Assembly: GCA_046565505.1 (NCBI GenBank) | Contig: JBKHYJ010000032.1 | Span: 1 to 50,450 of the forward strand | Length of the DNA stretch: 50,450 nucleotides | Direction: 5' to 3' | Origin: JBKHYJ01 sp046565505 | GTDB lineage: Bacteria; Acidobacteriota; Blastocatellia; UBA7656 | In this document: positions 42,623 to 50,450 of the stretch, piece by piece | Position numbering within the stretch: the first letter of the stretch is position 1 | Layout of the letters: each line of letters begins with the position of its first letter | Notes under the pieces: model-generated | The model's input: the letters and a program-made list of their open reading frames with translations, nothing else | The model's database searches: none | What the model was told of the DNA's origin: nothing | Position numbers and translations under genes: made by a program

Positions 42623-44230
42623 TTACCGGCAGGCTAGCCCAGTGAGGTGTGGCCTCTTGTAATGCTCTAATTGAACTCCCGCGAACTGTCTTTGTGATTC
42701 TAGCGAGAGGTTAGGAGCGTGCCGCAGTTGTTCCCGCGGGGCCTTCACCTTGGGGTCTGAATCCATCGGGTCAACGATCACCCACAATTCCGTGTATTGG
42801 CTTGAAGCGGCATCAATCTCAATCAAACTATCCGCGCTGAGCATCTGCCCCTTCACGTTGTAGTCGAGCACGTAGCCCGGGCCCCGGGCCTCACTCCACA
42901 GGACCTTCTCCGCTTCCATACCGTCCCGGCTATAATGGAGTACCGAGTAGAAGCTCATCGGTGAAAGGTGCGCGATTAGAACATCCGTGGGGGCGCTCTG
43001 AGGGAGCTCCGCGGCCATCCGGCTATAAGGGGTCTCCGGCGTTCGCCAAAGCCTGGCGGCTTTCACGAAGGGGAACAAGATGAATACCGATAAGAATACC
43101 ACCGCGAGTTTTCGCCCGACTCTTGCCAGCGCCAGGGCTAGCAGCATGTAGACCGCAATGACGAAGGGTAAGAAGTATCTGGGCACGAAGAAGCTGTAAT
43201 CGGTCAACAGTAATGAGGCCGTACAGATCACAATGATCGGTAGCAGCAAATAGCCGGCGAAGAAGACGAGGTGGTTTTTATTGTTGCCTACTTCTTCGCT
43301 TGTTTTTTTTCGCCCCGCGAGTGCCAGTGTGAATATCGCCGGAGTAAGAAAAAGCAGGTTCTTGCCCCCGGCTAGAAAGGAGGCAAGATTGACCAGAGAG
43401 TGCCAGCTCGGGTTGCCGGGCCAGTAGAATCCCCCCACGGCATTCTGCAACTTAATCTGATTGCGCAGGAATGGTGCCAGAGGTACACAACAGCATCCGG
43501 TCGCGAGCAACGCCGGGGCGTACAGTCGCAGTGCTTGAGTGGGACGCCTGCTGTAGATAACCAGCGCAGGTGTTTGAACAAGGATGACCAATAGCCCGAA
43601 CCAGTGAGTGTAGATGAGAAGGCAACTCACTATTGAATAGCAGGTCCACAATCGGACGGGCGCGGGTCGTCGTCCCCTTTCCTTCTCTCCTTCTTTCAAT
43701 GCCAGGAGCAGCAAGTAGGTGGAGAGAATACTCAGGAGAAGAAACAGGGCGTAAGGCCGCGCTTCCACGCTATAGATTATGGCCGATTCCGACGTGGCAA
43801 GTAATAAACACGACAACAGCCCCGCGCTCCTGCCCGCCACAAGCCTTGCTAGAAAGTAGAAGGTCGGAATGGAGGCGACGCCGAACAAGAGCGAGAATAA
43901 TTTGACGTGAATATCGGAGCCGCCAAATTTTAACCAGAAGTGCAGCGACAACGTATATAGGGGTGGGTTTGTATCGCCTCCGACCAGCAGCAAGTGCATC
44001 ATCCGGCCGAACGACTGCCGGGCTACCGTAAGACTGTATGCTTCGTCGTACCACAGATCGGATCTCATCGCGGGGGACCAGACCCGTAATGCGGTGCCGA
44101 TCACTATGATCGCTGTTACTGCAAGCCATTCGGTCCTCCCCCGCAATCCGTATAAGTCCGGGAGCCGGGTCTGGCTAAGAAGTGCTCTTGCAATCATTTG
44201 CAAGCCTGCTCCATGCCCTCTTGAGGGCAT
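42623..44230 (-). CDS. GT39-type membrane glycosyltransferase
   Basis: Up to 535 residues, polytopic. The catalytic first loop SDLWYDEAYSLTVARQSFGR carries the Asp-Glu pair. TNPPLYTLSLHFWLKFGGSD follows, as in PMT/ArnT-like enzymes that transfer sugars from polyprenyl phosphate to surface acceptors in the periplasm. An alternative start at 44197 (codon 12) has GGAG 12 bases upstream and gives a more normal N-terminus. The C-terminus is a soluble domain (LIAHLSPMSFYSVLHYSRDG). The substrate is unknown. Confidence 0.82.
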   Translation of the reverse strand: MPSRGHGAGLQMIARALLSQTRLPDLYGLRGRTEWLAVTAIIVIGTALRVWSPAMRSDLWYDEAYSLTVARQSFGRMMHLLLVGGDTNPPLYTLSLHFWLKFGGSDIHVKLFSLLFGVASIPTFYFLARLVAGRSAGLLSCLLLATSESAIIYSVEARPYALFLLLSILSTYLLLLALKEGEKERGRRPAPVRLWTCYSIVSCLLIYTHWFGLLVILVQTPALVIYSRRPTQALRLYAPALLATGCCCVPLAPFLRNQIKLQNAVGGFYWPGNPSWHSLVNLASFLAGGKNLLFLTPAIFTLALAGRKKTSEEVGNNKNHLVFFAGYLLLPIIVICTASLLLTDYSFFVPRYFLPFVIAVYMLLALALARVGRKLAVVFLSVFILFPFVKAARLWRTPETPYSRMAAELPQSAPTDVLIAHLSPMSFYSVLHYSRDGMEAEKVLWSEARGPGYVLDYNVKGQMLSADSLIEIDAASSQYTELWVIVDPMDSDPKVKAPREQLRHAPNLSLESQRQFAGVQLEHYKRPHLTGLACR

Positions 44231-44659
44231 CGCTGGCAGGCAAGCAGGGCGGCCGACAGGCGCTTTGCACTAGAAGGTCAAAATAATTGAGACCAATTCC
44301 AGTGTTTCAACGTCTAAAGAAAGCAAGGGCCGCCACACTTAACCTGTGGTGGTCTGGCGGAGGCTCGCAGCGCTAATGCTTTCCACGGCTGGCGTTGCGA
44401 GCCTTTAATTATTTAGCTCAACCCCTGGCTGAAACGCACACTTAGATAACGGAAACCGGATAATAGTCCAAGACAACTACGAAGTAAATCACCTAGTATT
44501 AGTAAGGCCAGTTGTGACATTGTAGCATCACGGTCAAGATGTGTCGCCTCGCAAAAAACAATCTATTTCAGAAAGTGTCTCGGGAGCGCTACGCTCCAAA
44601 ACAGGATTCTTGTATAGGATTCGCGCTCGTTTTGATGCCATTCAGGTTTATTGTAGTAT
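44231..44659. other. intergenic region with one strong hairpin
   Basis: No gene recognised. The arms 44362-44373 (GGCTCGCAGCGC) and 44392-44403 (GCGTTGCGAGCC) pair at 11 of 12 positions and are followed by TTTAATTATTT on the + strand, which looks like an intrinsic terminator. No + strand gene precedes it nearby, so it may be a relic of lost sequence. Confidence 0.4.
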
Positions 44660-45379
44660 TTACAATGATTCATCCCGTCTTTTGATCAACGCCTGGATAT
44701 CATTCCGCAGGGATATGATCTCATCGCGTAGCTCCTCTATCGATCTGGCGCCTGCCAATTCCGCCTCCTGATTTTCCGCGTCTCGCCCGATGAAGAACGA
44801 GGCGAGTGTTGCCGTCACATACCCGAATACTGCAAAAGCATAAAGCGCCAGCGCTACGCACAACACTCTCCCTGCCGCCGTCCACGCCCAGTATTCCCGC
44901 CCCATCGCGGTCATAATCATTGCCGTCCACCACAGGGCGGTGCTGTAACTGTTCAAGCCCCCGCCCGGAGTCTCATTCTCGAAAGCGTACATGCCAGCCG
45001 CGCCGGCAAGTGTGACCAGAAGCGTAAGGGCCACTACGTAGCCGAAGGCGCGCTGCTGCATAGTCGCGCCGAGCACCTTCATCCCACAGTTGAGAGAGGT
45101 TATCACCCGAACTAGCCTTAGCCCACGCGCGGCCCGCGCAAAGCGCAACAGCCGGGCGACTCGAACTATGCGGAAGACGCGCAGCGCAGGCACAAGTAGT
45201 GTGATCGCGGTCAGCCAATTCTGCTTCAGGTATGTGAGCTTATGAGGGACCAGTGTGAATTTAACCGCGAAGTCGATGATGAAAACTATCCAGATGGCAG
45301 TTCCGCCAACCTCTAGCTGGCGGCTAATGCCCGGGTAAGCTCTATGGTTGTGGTGCAAATTCGGAATAAGGGTGAGCAA
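44660..45379 (-). pseudogene. voltage-gated ion channel, 5' end cut by an IS6 element
   Basis: 239-codon ORF containing the later part of a 6-TM channel: one helix (IWIVFIIDFAVKF), an Arg-rich S4 (LRVFRIVRVARLLRFARAAR), S5, pore region ALWWTAMIMTAMGREYWAW and S6, then a short coiled coil. The start of the ORF (MLTLIPNLHHN, 45379-45347) is encoded by the inverted terminal sequence of an IS6 copy that begins at 45346, so S1 and part of S2 are missing. The selectivity filter is not TVGYG but TAMGRE, a variant I associate with a family of poorly studied ion transporters. It may be expressed as a truncated chimera, but is more likely dead. Confidence 0.7.
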
Positions 45380-45781
45380 TCAGGATGTAGTAAGTAATCT
45401 TACGTAGCCAATACTGGCTCCCATACCTGTGGTGCTCGTTCCCTACTGACCGCTATGCTTGAGGTATCGAACTGCCCTTTCTTGATCTTATGTGCTAACT
45501 CGATCCCGCTGATTGTGACCGCCGCATTCTCGAACCGCTTGAAACCGAGCATCAGATAAACCCGCTGCTTCGCCTGCCTGTGATACTACTCTATCAGGTT
45601 GTTCAAGTACTTCCTTGTTCGCATTAAGACATTGATCGGCAGGATACCGGTCTGCTTCAACTCACCAATCGCCGTGGGCGTCGCCAGGTAGCCGTCAACA
45701 GTAATCTTTTGCGGCGCTCCGTGCTTTCCAATCGCTTGAGTGAAAATAAGAAGACCTGCTCTGCATTCTTTATAGTCGCAG
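45346..45781 (-). mobile_element. IS6-family fragment with one terminal repeat
   Basis: GGTTGTGGTGCAAAT at 45346-45360 is the terminal repeat. The transposase C-terminal coding region follows on the - strand. The other end of the element is missing. Its insertion removed the 5' part of the channel gene to the left. Confidence 0.7.
45400..45781 (-). pseudogene. IS6 transposase C-terminal remnant
   Basis: Reading gives FTQAIGKHGAPQKITVDGYL, then ATPTAIGELKQTGILPINVL and RTRKYLNNLIE, where TAG replaces the Gln before the catalytic-region residues. It continues in the same frame to GFKRFENAAVTISGIELAHK, IKKGQFDTSS and a TAA at 45402-45400. The N-terminal half is absent. Confidence 0.75.
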
Positions 45782-46444
45782 GAGAGCTATGCGCCAGTTG
45801 TGCATCGGAGCTATCGCACAAATTGAGCCTCATCACATAGGAACAAAGAGCCGTTTTCAGAAAGGCGCAACGGAATCAACGCAAAAGGCACAGAATTGGG
45901 CGTAACTTCCAGAGGCCTGACAGAAGGCGGTGTATAAGAGCGTCAATTGGTCAAAAGGTACATGAATTATGCTAACCAAGTCGATGACCGTTGGCCTCGC
46001 ACTGCGTCCATATTGCGCAGACTGGCAAACACCCGTGCTTGCGGTGTGAAGTGTAGATATGTGAATGCCGGATCAACGGAAGACCTATGGCGTTGACGTA
46101 AGGAATGGCAGTGTTAATCAGCGACTGCTCAACTTTCGTTCCCACACCAAAATGTGGATAGTTATAACGGCAATAGACTAAAAGGCTAAATGTCACTGCT
46201 ATGGTTGTCTTTCTAAGCCTCGTAGGATGATTCCTTAGCTTTTGACCGGAATAAATACCTTCATGAGGATGTACACACGAATCACCCTTTGTGCTCTCGC
46301 CTGACCACGCCTTATTATTTCACTGTTCGTAAGGTGAATATTTCGTGCGTGGAACGCGCGCAAAGCGAGCAATTCATTCGGGCCCGGGACAACATGATAT
46401 TTCCACCGGCTCGGGCCTCGCGCCCTTATCCCTATCCGCCGAAC
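45782..46444. other. intergenic region, nothing recognised
   Basis: About 660 bases without a convincing gene. A 74-codon - strand ORF (46196-45972) has no family resemblance and no clear ribosome binding site; I do not call it. Probably decayed sequence between mobile elements. Confidence 0.4.
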
Positions 46445-47254
46445 TCAGGAATCGATCTTAATCTTCCCTGACTCAAGCAGCTTCCACACTTCAACCTCAA
46501 ATCGTGACCCGAGTTGCTTTGCTTGGGCGTCTTGAATAGCCGGCAAACAATAAGAGAAATATTTAATCGGCGCGCGGGCATTTGCTACTGAGTATGCAAT
46601 GCCATGCTTAATTGCCAGGTCATCGAATTTACTCACTTGTAAAAAATCTGCGCGGTCCTTTTCGGTCGCCGTGTTTCCTGTCAATCTTTCATAGACCTTG
46701 ATTGGATCAATATCTATCAATTGATCTATTAATCTATTGATCTGATCATGATAGGCGCTTGGACGTTTGGACTGTTGGACGCCCAATTGCTCTGCCCTAT
46801 GCTTCTCTAACAGACTTGTTACCAGTTCGTACATCTTGACTCTATTCTGCGCGCACCATACCTCCGTCCACAGCTTTAGTTCATCCGGTATTCTTACGTT
46901 AAGCCTTTCAACTCCCTGCCTTGATTTGAATTGCGAGTCATCGTATCGACGCGAGCTTTGAACTAAAGGCAATTGTGCCTGTTTGGGCATTTGGGCACTT
47001 GGGTTATTGGATGCTTGGACGTTTGGACTACTGGACTTTTGGGTGTCCAAATTGGACACTTGGACATTTAAATTGGCCTCTTGGGCGTCCACGTTGGGCA
47101 TTTGGACAGCTAAATTGGGTATCTGGGCATCTGGGCGCTTGGGCGTTTGGATGTCCAAATCCTGGGTAACTTGCGGCTTCGGTGTCTCAGCCTTTCTGGC
47201 ATCTTCTACGACATACAAATCTGCTATGCCTTTTAGCTTACGCTTCTGATTCAT
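46445..47254 (-). CDS. ribbon-helix-helix-like protein with octapeptide-repeat N-terminus
   Basis: 269 residues, not assignable to a named family. Residues about 25-100 are an 8-residue-periodic, Gln/Asn/Pro-rich stretch (units like AQIPNLAV, QMPNVDAQ). It is encoded by an 8-bp-periodic DNA repeat, so three repeats make eight codons. Residues about 115-155 (VERLNVRIPDELKLWTEVWC) resemble a ribbon-helix-helix DNA-binding fold, followed by a helical C-terminus. Its start overlaps the end of the upstream ExeA-like ATPase gene (ATGA-like overlap of 17 bases), so the two are co-expressed and may work together, as ATPase and DNA-binding partner. Confidence 0.65.
   Translation of the reverse strand: MNQKRKLKGIADLYVVEDARKAETPKPQVTQDLDIQTPKRPDAQIPNLAVQMPNVDAQEANLNVQVSNLDTQKSSSPNVQASNNPSAQMPKQAQLPLVQSSRRYDDSQFKSRQGVERLNVRIPDELKLWTEVWCAQNRVKMYELVTSLLEKHRAEQLGVQQSKRPSAYHDQINRLIDQLIDIDPIKVYERLTGNTATEKDRADFLQVSKFDDLAIKHGIAYSVANARAPIKYFSYCLPAIQDAQAKQLGSRFEVEVWKLLESGKIKIDS
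46982..47166. repeat. 8-bp-periodic repeat array (YTGGRNNN) inside a coding sequence
   Basis: Read on the + strand, TTGGGTTA, TTGGATGC, TTGGACGT, TTGGACTA, CTGGACTT, TTGGGTGT and so on follow one another every 8 bases. Three or four 5-base phase breaks occur (CCAAA, TTAAA, CTAAA). About 20 units are present. A shorter group (TTGGACGT, TTGGACTG, TTGGACGC) lies at 46759-46782 in the same gene. The same octamer type recurs at 49587 and 50259. Confidence 0.8.
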
Positions 47255-48050
47255 CCTGAATAGCCTCTAGAGGGATCGTGTCAAACCCATTTAGAGCAGC
47301 AACTGTGATAGCAGTCCTGCATCTCTTGACGATCTCGCGCGGCACTCCCTTTGAAAGCTTATGAATCTTCAGAATAGTCGATTCTTCAAAGAGGGGAGTG
47401 TTACGGCCAGCTATCCGCAGTCGGAATTCAATCATAGCTCGCGTTTCTTCTAGAGTCATAGGATCCAGAGTTGACACGGCAGCGGCACGCGAAAGCAAGG
47501 CCCGTTTCATTCGGAGCTTGTTTCGTAGGTTATTCTGGCCGACAAGGATGATTTGAATTAGCTTTGTGGAGGCGCTTTCAAAGTTCGTTATCTGCCGGAT
47601 CAATTCAAACATCGGCCCATGCATCTGCTGAGCTTCATCAATCATCAGCAGGACGGTCTTACCCTCTGCGTACTTTTCAACTAGGTAGTTTTCAAACTCC
47701 TGCATCTGGTCAAGTTTAGTGCGGCGACGCGGTAAGCCACATGCATCCGTGATCCGCTTGAGCAGTTGCAGCGCCGACGCCATATCTGGGTTAGTCAGCA
47801 AGATAACCTCAAAAGCAGGCTCATCTCGGTAGAGGTCATATAGTCGTCTTACCAACGTAGATTTGCCATGTCCTATATCGCCGTAAAGCACACCAAGTCC
47901 TTGACGGTCATCGACGGTGAACCTGATGTGCGCCAGGGCATGGTGATGTTGTGGAGTGAGGTATAGAAAACGCGGGTCTGGACTGAGTGAAAAAGGCGGC
48001 TCAATCAACCCATATCGCGCAATCAGAGCAGCGGTTTGGGTAGCACTCAT
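47238..48050 (-). CDS. ExeA/TniB-like AAA ATPase
   Basis: 270 residues. The start YGLIEPPFSLSPDPRFLYLT is the typical ExeA-like N-terminus. Walker A is GDIGHGKST (57-65), Walker B VLLMIDEAQQM, sensor region IILVGQ, and a C-terminal lid with SKGVPREIVKRC. Such ATPases act in transposition target selection, plasmid maintenance or secretion. No transposase partner lies next to it, but a DNA-binding protein overlaps its 3' end. Function here is probably DNA maintenance, by inference. Confidence 0.82.
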   Translation of the reverse strand: MSATQTAALIARYGLIEPPFSLSPDPRFLYLTPQHHHALAHIRFTVDDRQGLGVLYGDIGHGKSTLVRRLYDLYRDEPAFEVILLTNPDMASALQLLKRITDACGLPRRRTKLDQMQEFENYLVEKYAEGKTVLLMIDEAQQMHGPMFELIRQITNFESASTKLIQIILVGQNNLRNKLRMKRALLSRAAAVSTLDPMTLEETRAMIEFRLRIAGRNTPLFEESTILKIHKLSKGVPREIVKRCRTAITVAALNGFDTIPLEAIQDESEA

Positions 48051-48276
48051 AGCGCATGTATACCATCACCCTCTTACGCATGCAACGAAAATCGCACCAT
48101 GGTGTCAATTTCAGCTTTGATTAATGAATGGCTCCAGCATCTCACGCTTCTGATCCAACCACACAGTTGCGTTGTCGTAGATAAGGGAGCAAGCAGCGCG
48201 GTTGATCTTGCCACCCCGCCCCGCTCCCCTCATGCTCGCGGGGGGTCGCTTGGAATAAACATTTTCGGAGGTTGAT

Positions 48277-48510
48277 ATGGGACACGTTAGACCGAGCGGA
48301 AAAACTGAAAGGCATGTACAGCCGAGCGGTAAGACTGAGGGCCACAGCCTTTTAGGAAGTCATACAATAAGTGGGTAAAAACCCCGTCACCTGATATGCG
48401 GCAGATTCGGCCGCACTACGCCGGGTGGACATAGCCTGCCGGGTGGCAAGACTGAGGGGCATACTCAGCCGGGCGGGAAGTGTGACGGGCCTACATTACC
48501 TGGGAGCTAA
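48277..48510 (+). pseudogene. small His/Gly/Pro/Lys repeat peptide ORF with an internal TAA
   Basis: ATG 48277 follows GGAGG (48267-48271) by five bases. The first 33 codons contain two units of the type HV(R/Q)PSGKTE(R/G), then TAA at 48376-48378. The same frame continues for 43 more codons with HSLPGGKTEGHTQPGGKCDG and ends PTLPGS TAA at 48508-48510. Without the internal stop this would be a 77-residue, highly repetitive basic peptide. No family recognised. The 33-residue product may be made, or the gene may be broken. It ends six bases before an IS6 element. Confidence 0.5.
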
Positions 48511-48516
48511 ATAAAT

Positions 48517-49294
48517 AGTTGCGGTGCAAATTTCAAAAAGAGATCAAGCCCCTGCTATGTCGTGCTCAATCTTATGCAGCCAGAACAGCTCCCCATACCT
48601 GCGGAACTTTCCATTTACCTAATCCCAATCCTGTGATACCGAATTGCCCCTTCTTGATCTTTTCCGCTCACTCTATCCCGCCCATTGTGACTGTCGCATC
48701 CCCGAACCTGTTGAACCCTAGCATCGGATATACCCCCTGCTTCACTCGCCTGTCATCTTGCTCGGTCAGGTTGTTCAAGTACTTGCTTATTCGCACAACT
48801 ACATTGACTGGCGGCATTGTCGATTGCTTCAACTCACGAATCGCAGTATGTGTAGCCTCATAGCCTTCCAGCGTAATCTTTTCCGGTACTCCATGTCTCA
48901 CAAGCTCTGTGCCCACTCAAGAAGAAGTCCACCGTTTGACCCTGCTTATCTACCGCTCTATATAGATACTTCCATTGACCGCGAACGCGGATGTAGGTCT
49001 CATCCACTCTCCAGGAGGAGCCAACCGGGCGAGCCAAACGATTCCATTTCTTCTCAAACTCAGGGACGTAGCGCTGTACCCATCGCAGGATAGTTGTATG
49101 GGCGAGATCGACACCACGCTCGGCCATCATCTCGCGCAGGTCGCGATAGCTGAGTTTGTATGTTATGTACCAGCGGACGCAGAGGATGATAATTACTGAA
49201 TCGAAATGGCGGCCTCGAAACAGAGAGGATGACTCAGGAGGAATATTTTTCATCCTGATGATTATGCCCCCTCTCTGCTGATTGCACCACAACC
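48517..49294 (-). mobile_element. IS6-family element, full length but decayed
   Basis: About 778 bp bounded by AGTTGCGGTGCAAAT (48517-48531) and the inverted ATTGCACCACAACC (49281-49294). No matching 8-bp target duplication is seen in the flanks, so the insertion is old or rearranged. The transposase is disrupted. Confidence 0.75.
48572..49292 (-). pseudogene. IS6 transposase with 35-bp deletion and premature stop
   Basis: The N-terminal part reads well (FRGRHFDSVIIILCVRWYIT; LAHTTILRWVQRYVPEFEKK; SSWRVDETYIRVRGQWKYLY) to FFLSGHR at about 48915. There, relative to the copy at the window start, about 35 bases are missing. The frame shifts and resumes at HGVPEKITLEGYEATHTAIR. The C-terminal segment has a stop at GGIE* (48668) and otherwise continues to PQVWGAVLAA and TAA at 48574-48572. 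Non-functional. Confidence 0.8.
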
Positions 49295-49436
49295 ATGTAA
49301 GATGTATTTATCTTCGCTGTCGGCCATTCGCGCACCCCCCTGTCGAGTGCCTTCCTGAATGAATCAGCCCGCGCAACGCGCTCAGGATTGCGCGCTGTCC
49401 TCCGTCGAGTAAGCGCGGGCCGAACTCAAGGGCAAA

Positions 49437-49661
49437 CTATTCCGGCTCGCCAAACTCTTTAGTAAGCGCGCCAATAATCACGCTGGTCATTGATATGCCC
49501 TTGCGCTTCGACTCGGCAGCCCAATGCCTACGGCGAGCTTTTGAAACCTTTACGCCGAGATTCACCATCTCTTCATTATCCATATTCTGGATTTCTGAAT
49601 TTCTGGATTTCTGTCTATCTTCAGTTCTGGCCTTCTTGATTAAATCGCCGTATTTGCTCAT
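49437..49661 (-). CDS. small ParA-partner-like DNA-binding protein
   Basis: 74 residues, basic. KVSKARRRHWAAESKRKGISMTS resembles a ribbon-helix-helix or short helical DNA-binding region. It overlaps the end of the ParA gene by four bases, the usual place of a centromere-binding partner. Its N-terminal coding sequence contains three octamers (49587-49610) of the same kind found in the ParA leader. Start at ATG 49661. Function as ParB-like partner is inference. Confidence 0.65.
   Translation of the reverse strand: MSKYGDLIKKARTEDRQKSRNSEIQNMDNEEMVNLGVKVSKARRRHWAAESKRKGISMTSVIIGALTKEFGEPE
49587..49610. repeat. three YTGGRNNN-type octamers within the ParA-partner gene
   Basis: CTGGATTT, CTGAATTT, CTGGATTT in tandem on the + strand. 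Same unit as the parA leader array at 50259-50290. Confidence 0.8.
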
Positions 49662-50254
49662 TTCAACAGCCTCCGTATCTCGTCGCCTACTGATTTATAA
49701 TCCTGCCAAGCCGCCTGCGCGGTCGCCTCGCTCAATTCGCATATTGGCCTCCCCTGCATTGCTGCTTTAGCAAAGCCTACTGTGCGCCGGATCATGCTCT
49801 TGAATACAGGGATGCGCGCTTGTTTTAAATCAGCTTGCATGATCTCACCTTCCCTGCTCGGGTATGTGGGTACGATGGTTAAGAGCGCACGATAGCTGGC
49901 TTCGCCCAGGTCCCGCGCGGTGTCGAGCATGGGTTGAAGACTCACCACGCCGGGCGACGTGGGCAGGATGAGCAAATCACAGCCCTTTGCCAGCTCTTTC
50001 AAGTCGTCGGAGTTTGGCCGCGCCGGCGTGTCTATGATGACATAATCCGCGCCGGCGACGAGCTTCATAGCCTGCCGCTGATCGGCCACATTGAAAGGGA
50101 GATGGCCCCTCTCGCTCCAGCCGAGCGCCGTATGATTCGGATCGCCATCCACAAGCAGGGTCTTCCCGTACTCACTGAAATAAGTCGCTAAATGAACGGC
50201 ACTTGTGCTTTTGCCCACGCCACCTTTATAACCTATGATCGTAATAATCTTCAT
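49658..50254 (-). CDS. parA: ParA-family partition ATPase
   Basis: 198 residues. Deviant Walker A KGGVGKST (10-17), followed by VDGDPNHTALGW and ADYVIIDTPAR, the ParA/MinD switch motifs. Short ParA without an N-terminal HTH, as in plasmid type Ib or integrative-element partition systems, where a small partner regulates expression. The small gene overlapping downstream is the likely partner. The leader between promoter and ATG holds four octamers that could be its operator. Suggests that this flank derives from a plasmid or integrative element. Confidence 0.9.
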   Translation of the reverse strand: MKIITIIGYKGGVGKSTSAVHLATYFSEYGKTLLVDGDPNHTALGWSERGHLPFNVADQRQAMKLVAGADYVIIDTPARPNSDDLKELAKGCDLLILPTSPGVVSLQPMLDTARDLGEASYRALLTIVPTYPSREGEIMQADLKQARIPVFKSMIRRTVGFAKAAMQGRPICELSEATAQAAWQDYKSVGDEIRRLLK

Positions 50255-50258
50255 AGCT

Positions 50259-50290
50259 CTGGATTTCTGGATTTCTGGATTTCTGGATTA
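50259..50290. repeat. four tandem octamers in the parA leader (candidate operator/centromere)
   Basis: CTGGATTT three times and CTGGATTA once, directly abutting, between the proposed -10 element and the ATG of parA. Tandem short iterons in front of parA genes are commonly the binding site of the RHH partner protein. Confidence 0.75.
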
Positions 50291-50292
50291 CC

Positions 50293-50320
50293 AGAATATC
50301 ATATTTGCAGGGATATTCAA
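50293..50320 (-). promoter_or_regulatory. possible parA promoter
   Basis: On the - strand, TTGAAT (50320-50315) is followed after 16 bases by TATTCT (50298-50293), reasonable -35/-10 matches, about 40 bases before ATG 50254. The octamer array lies just downstream. Confidence 0.4.
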
Positions 50321-50372
50321 CTAAATACATTGGAAATTAAGTTTCTGAACTTTTTGTGTGTATAGTAGATGC

Positions 50373-50450
50373 ATGCAAAAAGAACACGTAATACTCACGG
50401 ATTCCGATCATCGCTATTTGACAACTTTACTCTCCAAAGGCCACCTTTCG
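50373..50450 (+). CDS. IS630-like transposase, N-terminal start (cut by window end)
   Basis: 26 codons from ATG 50373 to the window end with no stop: VILTDSDHRYLTTLLSKGHL. This resembles the opening of IS630-family transposases (TDxxRxxLExLLSKG, followed by a helix-turn-helix). Only the first part is visible, so the call is moderate. Confidence 0.5.
   Translation, partial: MQKEHVILTDSDHRYLTTLLSKGHLS

Noticed and set aside
40607..44230. GT39 glycosyltransferases as part of the injection system
   Set aside because: Opposite strand, separated by IS, toxin-antitoxin and integron relics. No sequence link to the operon.
44362..44414. Transcription terminator for the channel gene
   Set aside because: The hairpin has its T-rich tail on the + strand, whereas nearby genes are on the - strand. 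Kept only as a note on the intergenic region.
45972..46196. 74-codon - strand ORF as a gene
   Set aside because: No ribosome binding site or family resemblance, and it lies in decayed sequence between mobile elements.
46982..47166. CRISPR array
   Set aside because: Repeat period is 8 bases with no spacers of 30-40 bases and no cas genes; it is a short tandem repeat.
48095..48104. CACCATGGTG palindrome upstream of the ExeA-like gene as an operator
   Set aside because: A single 10-bp palindrome without a second copy or promoter context is too weak to call.

Overview
The window is dominated by one long co-directional operon (about 2.4-37.1 kb, + strand) that encodes a complete-looking extracellular contractile injection system (eCIS; Afp/PVC/MAC-like phage-tail-derived device). 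It lies in a region of mobile-element debris. Gene style (moderately GC-rich, sigma-54 control, DUF4157 cargo, large exported fibre, GT39 membrane glycosyltransferases) suggests an environmental diderm bacterium. Acidobacteriota is my guess, but nothing in the window fixes the phylum. No capsid, terminase, portal or integrase genes are present, so this is not a prophage. No TssJLM/ClpV genes are present, so it is not a type VI system.

Layout. 1-520: end of an IS6-family element. 816-2225: sigma-54 activator with a degenerate receiver domain. 2238-2383: two matching 22-bp dyads followed by a near-consensus -24/-12 promoter, so the activator probably drives the operon. 2436-10078: small winged-helix protein, sheath, tube, zinc-ribbon baseplate protein, disordered protein, Pvc16/DUF4255 terminator-type protein, AAA+ ATPase and a small conserved protein. 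10075-17168: cargo block of three DUF4157 (eCIS core domain) proteins sharing an N-terminal four-cysteine tag but carrying different C-termini, with an Lgt-like polytopic membrane enzyme between the second and third. 17247-28261: CIS_tube adaptor, LysM protein, split spike (gpD-like and gpV-like), PAAR-like tip, gp25, two gpJ-like proteins and a gpI/beta-helix protein. 28285-32748: 1487-residue DUF6519 fibre-like protein with PASTA and coiled-coil regions. 32772-37112: an NPCBM-glycosyltransferase-methyltransferase fusion and a protein with three GT2 modules, candidate modifiers of the fibre or of cell-surface glycans. Many neighbouring genes overlap by ATGA, which implies translational coupling.

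Right flank. 37139-37485: truncated IS6 copy. 37511-37971: antitoxin with a RelE-like toxin broken by a stop codon. 38039-38804: a GNAT gene cassette flanked by two attC-like sites (integron relic). 38931-40379: an IS110-family element that appears to split a third attC. 40607-44230: two GT39-type membrane glycosyltransferases (- strand). 44660-45379: a voltage-gated-channel-like ORF cut by an IS6 end. 46445-50254: a plasmid-like module (ExeA-like ATPase, two ribbon-helix-helix-type proteins, ParA) that carries an unusual 8-bp-periodic repeat (consensus YTGGRNNN) both inside genes and in the parA leader. 48277-48510: a small repetitive peptide ORF with an internal stop. 48517-49294: another decayed IS6 copy. 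50373-50450: start of an IS630-like transposase.

The observations most worth pursuing are the sigma-54 circuit controlling an eCIS, the modular three-member cargo block with an embedded Lgt-like enzyme, the fibre-adjacent glycan-modifying fusion proteins, the IS110 element inside an attC, and the octamer repeat family shared by the partition-type genes.
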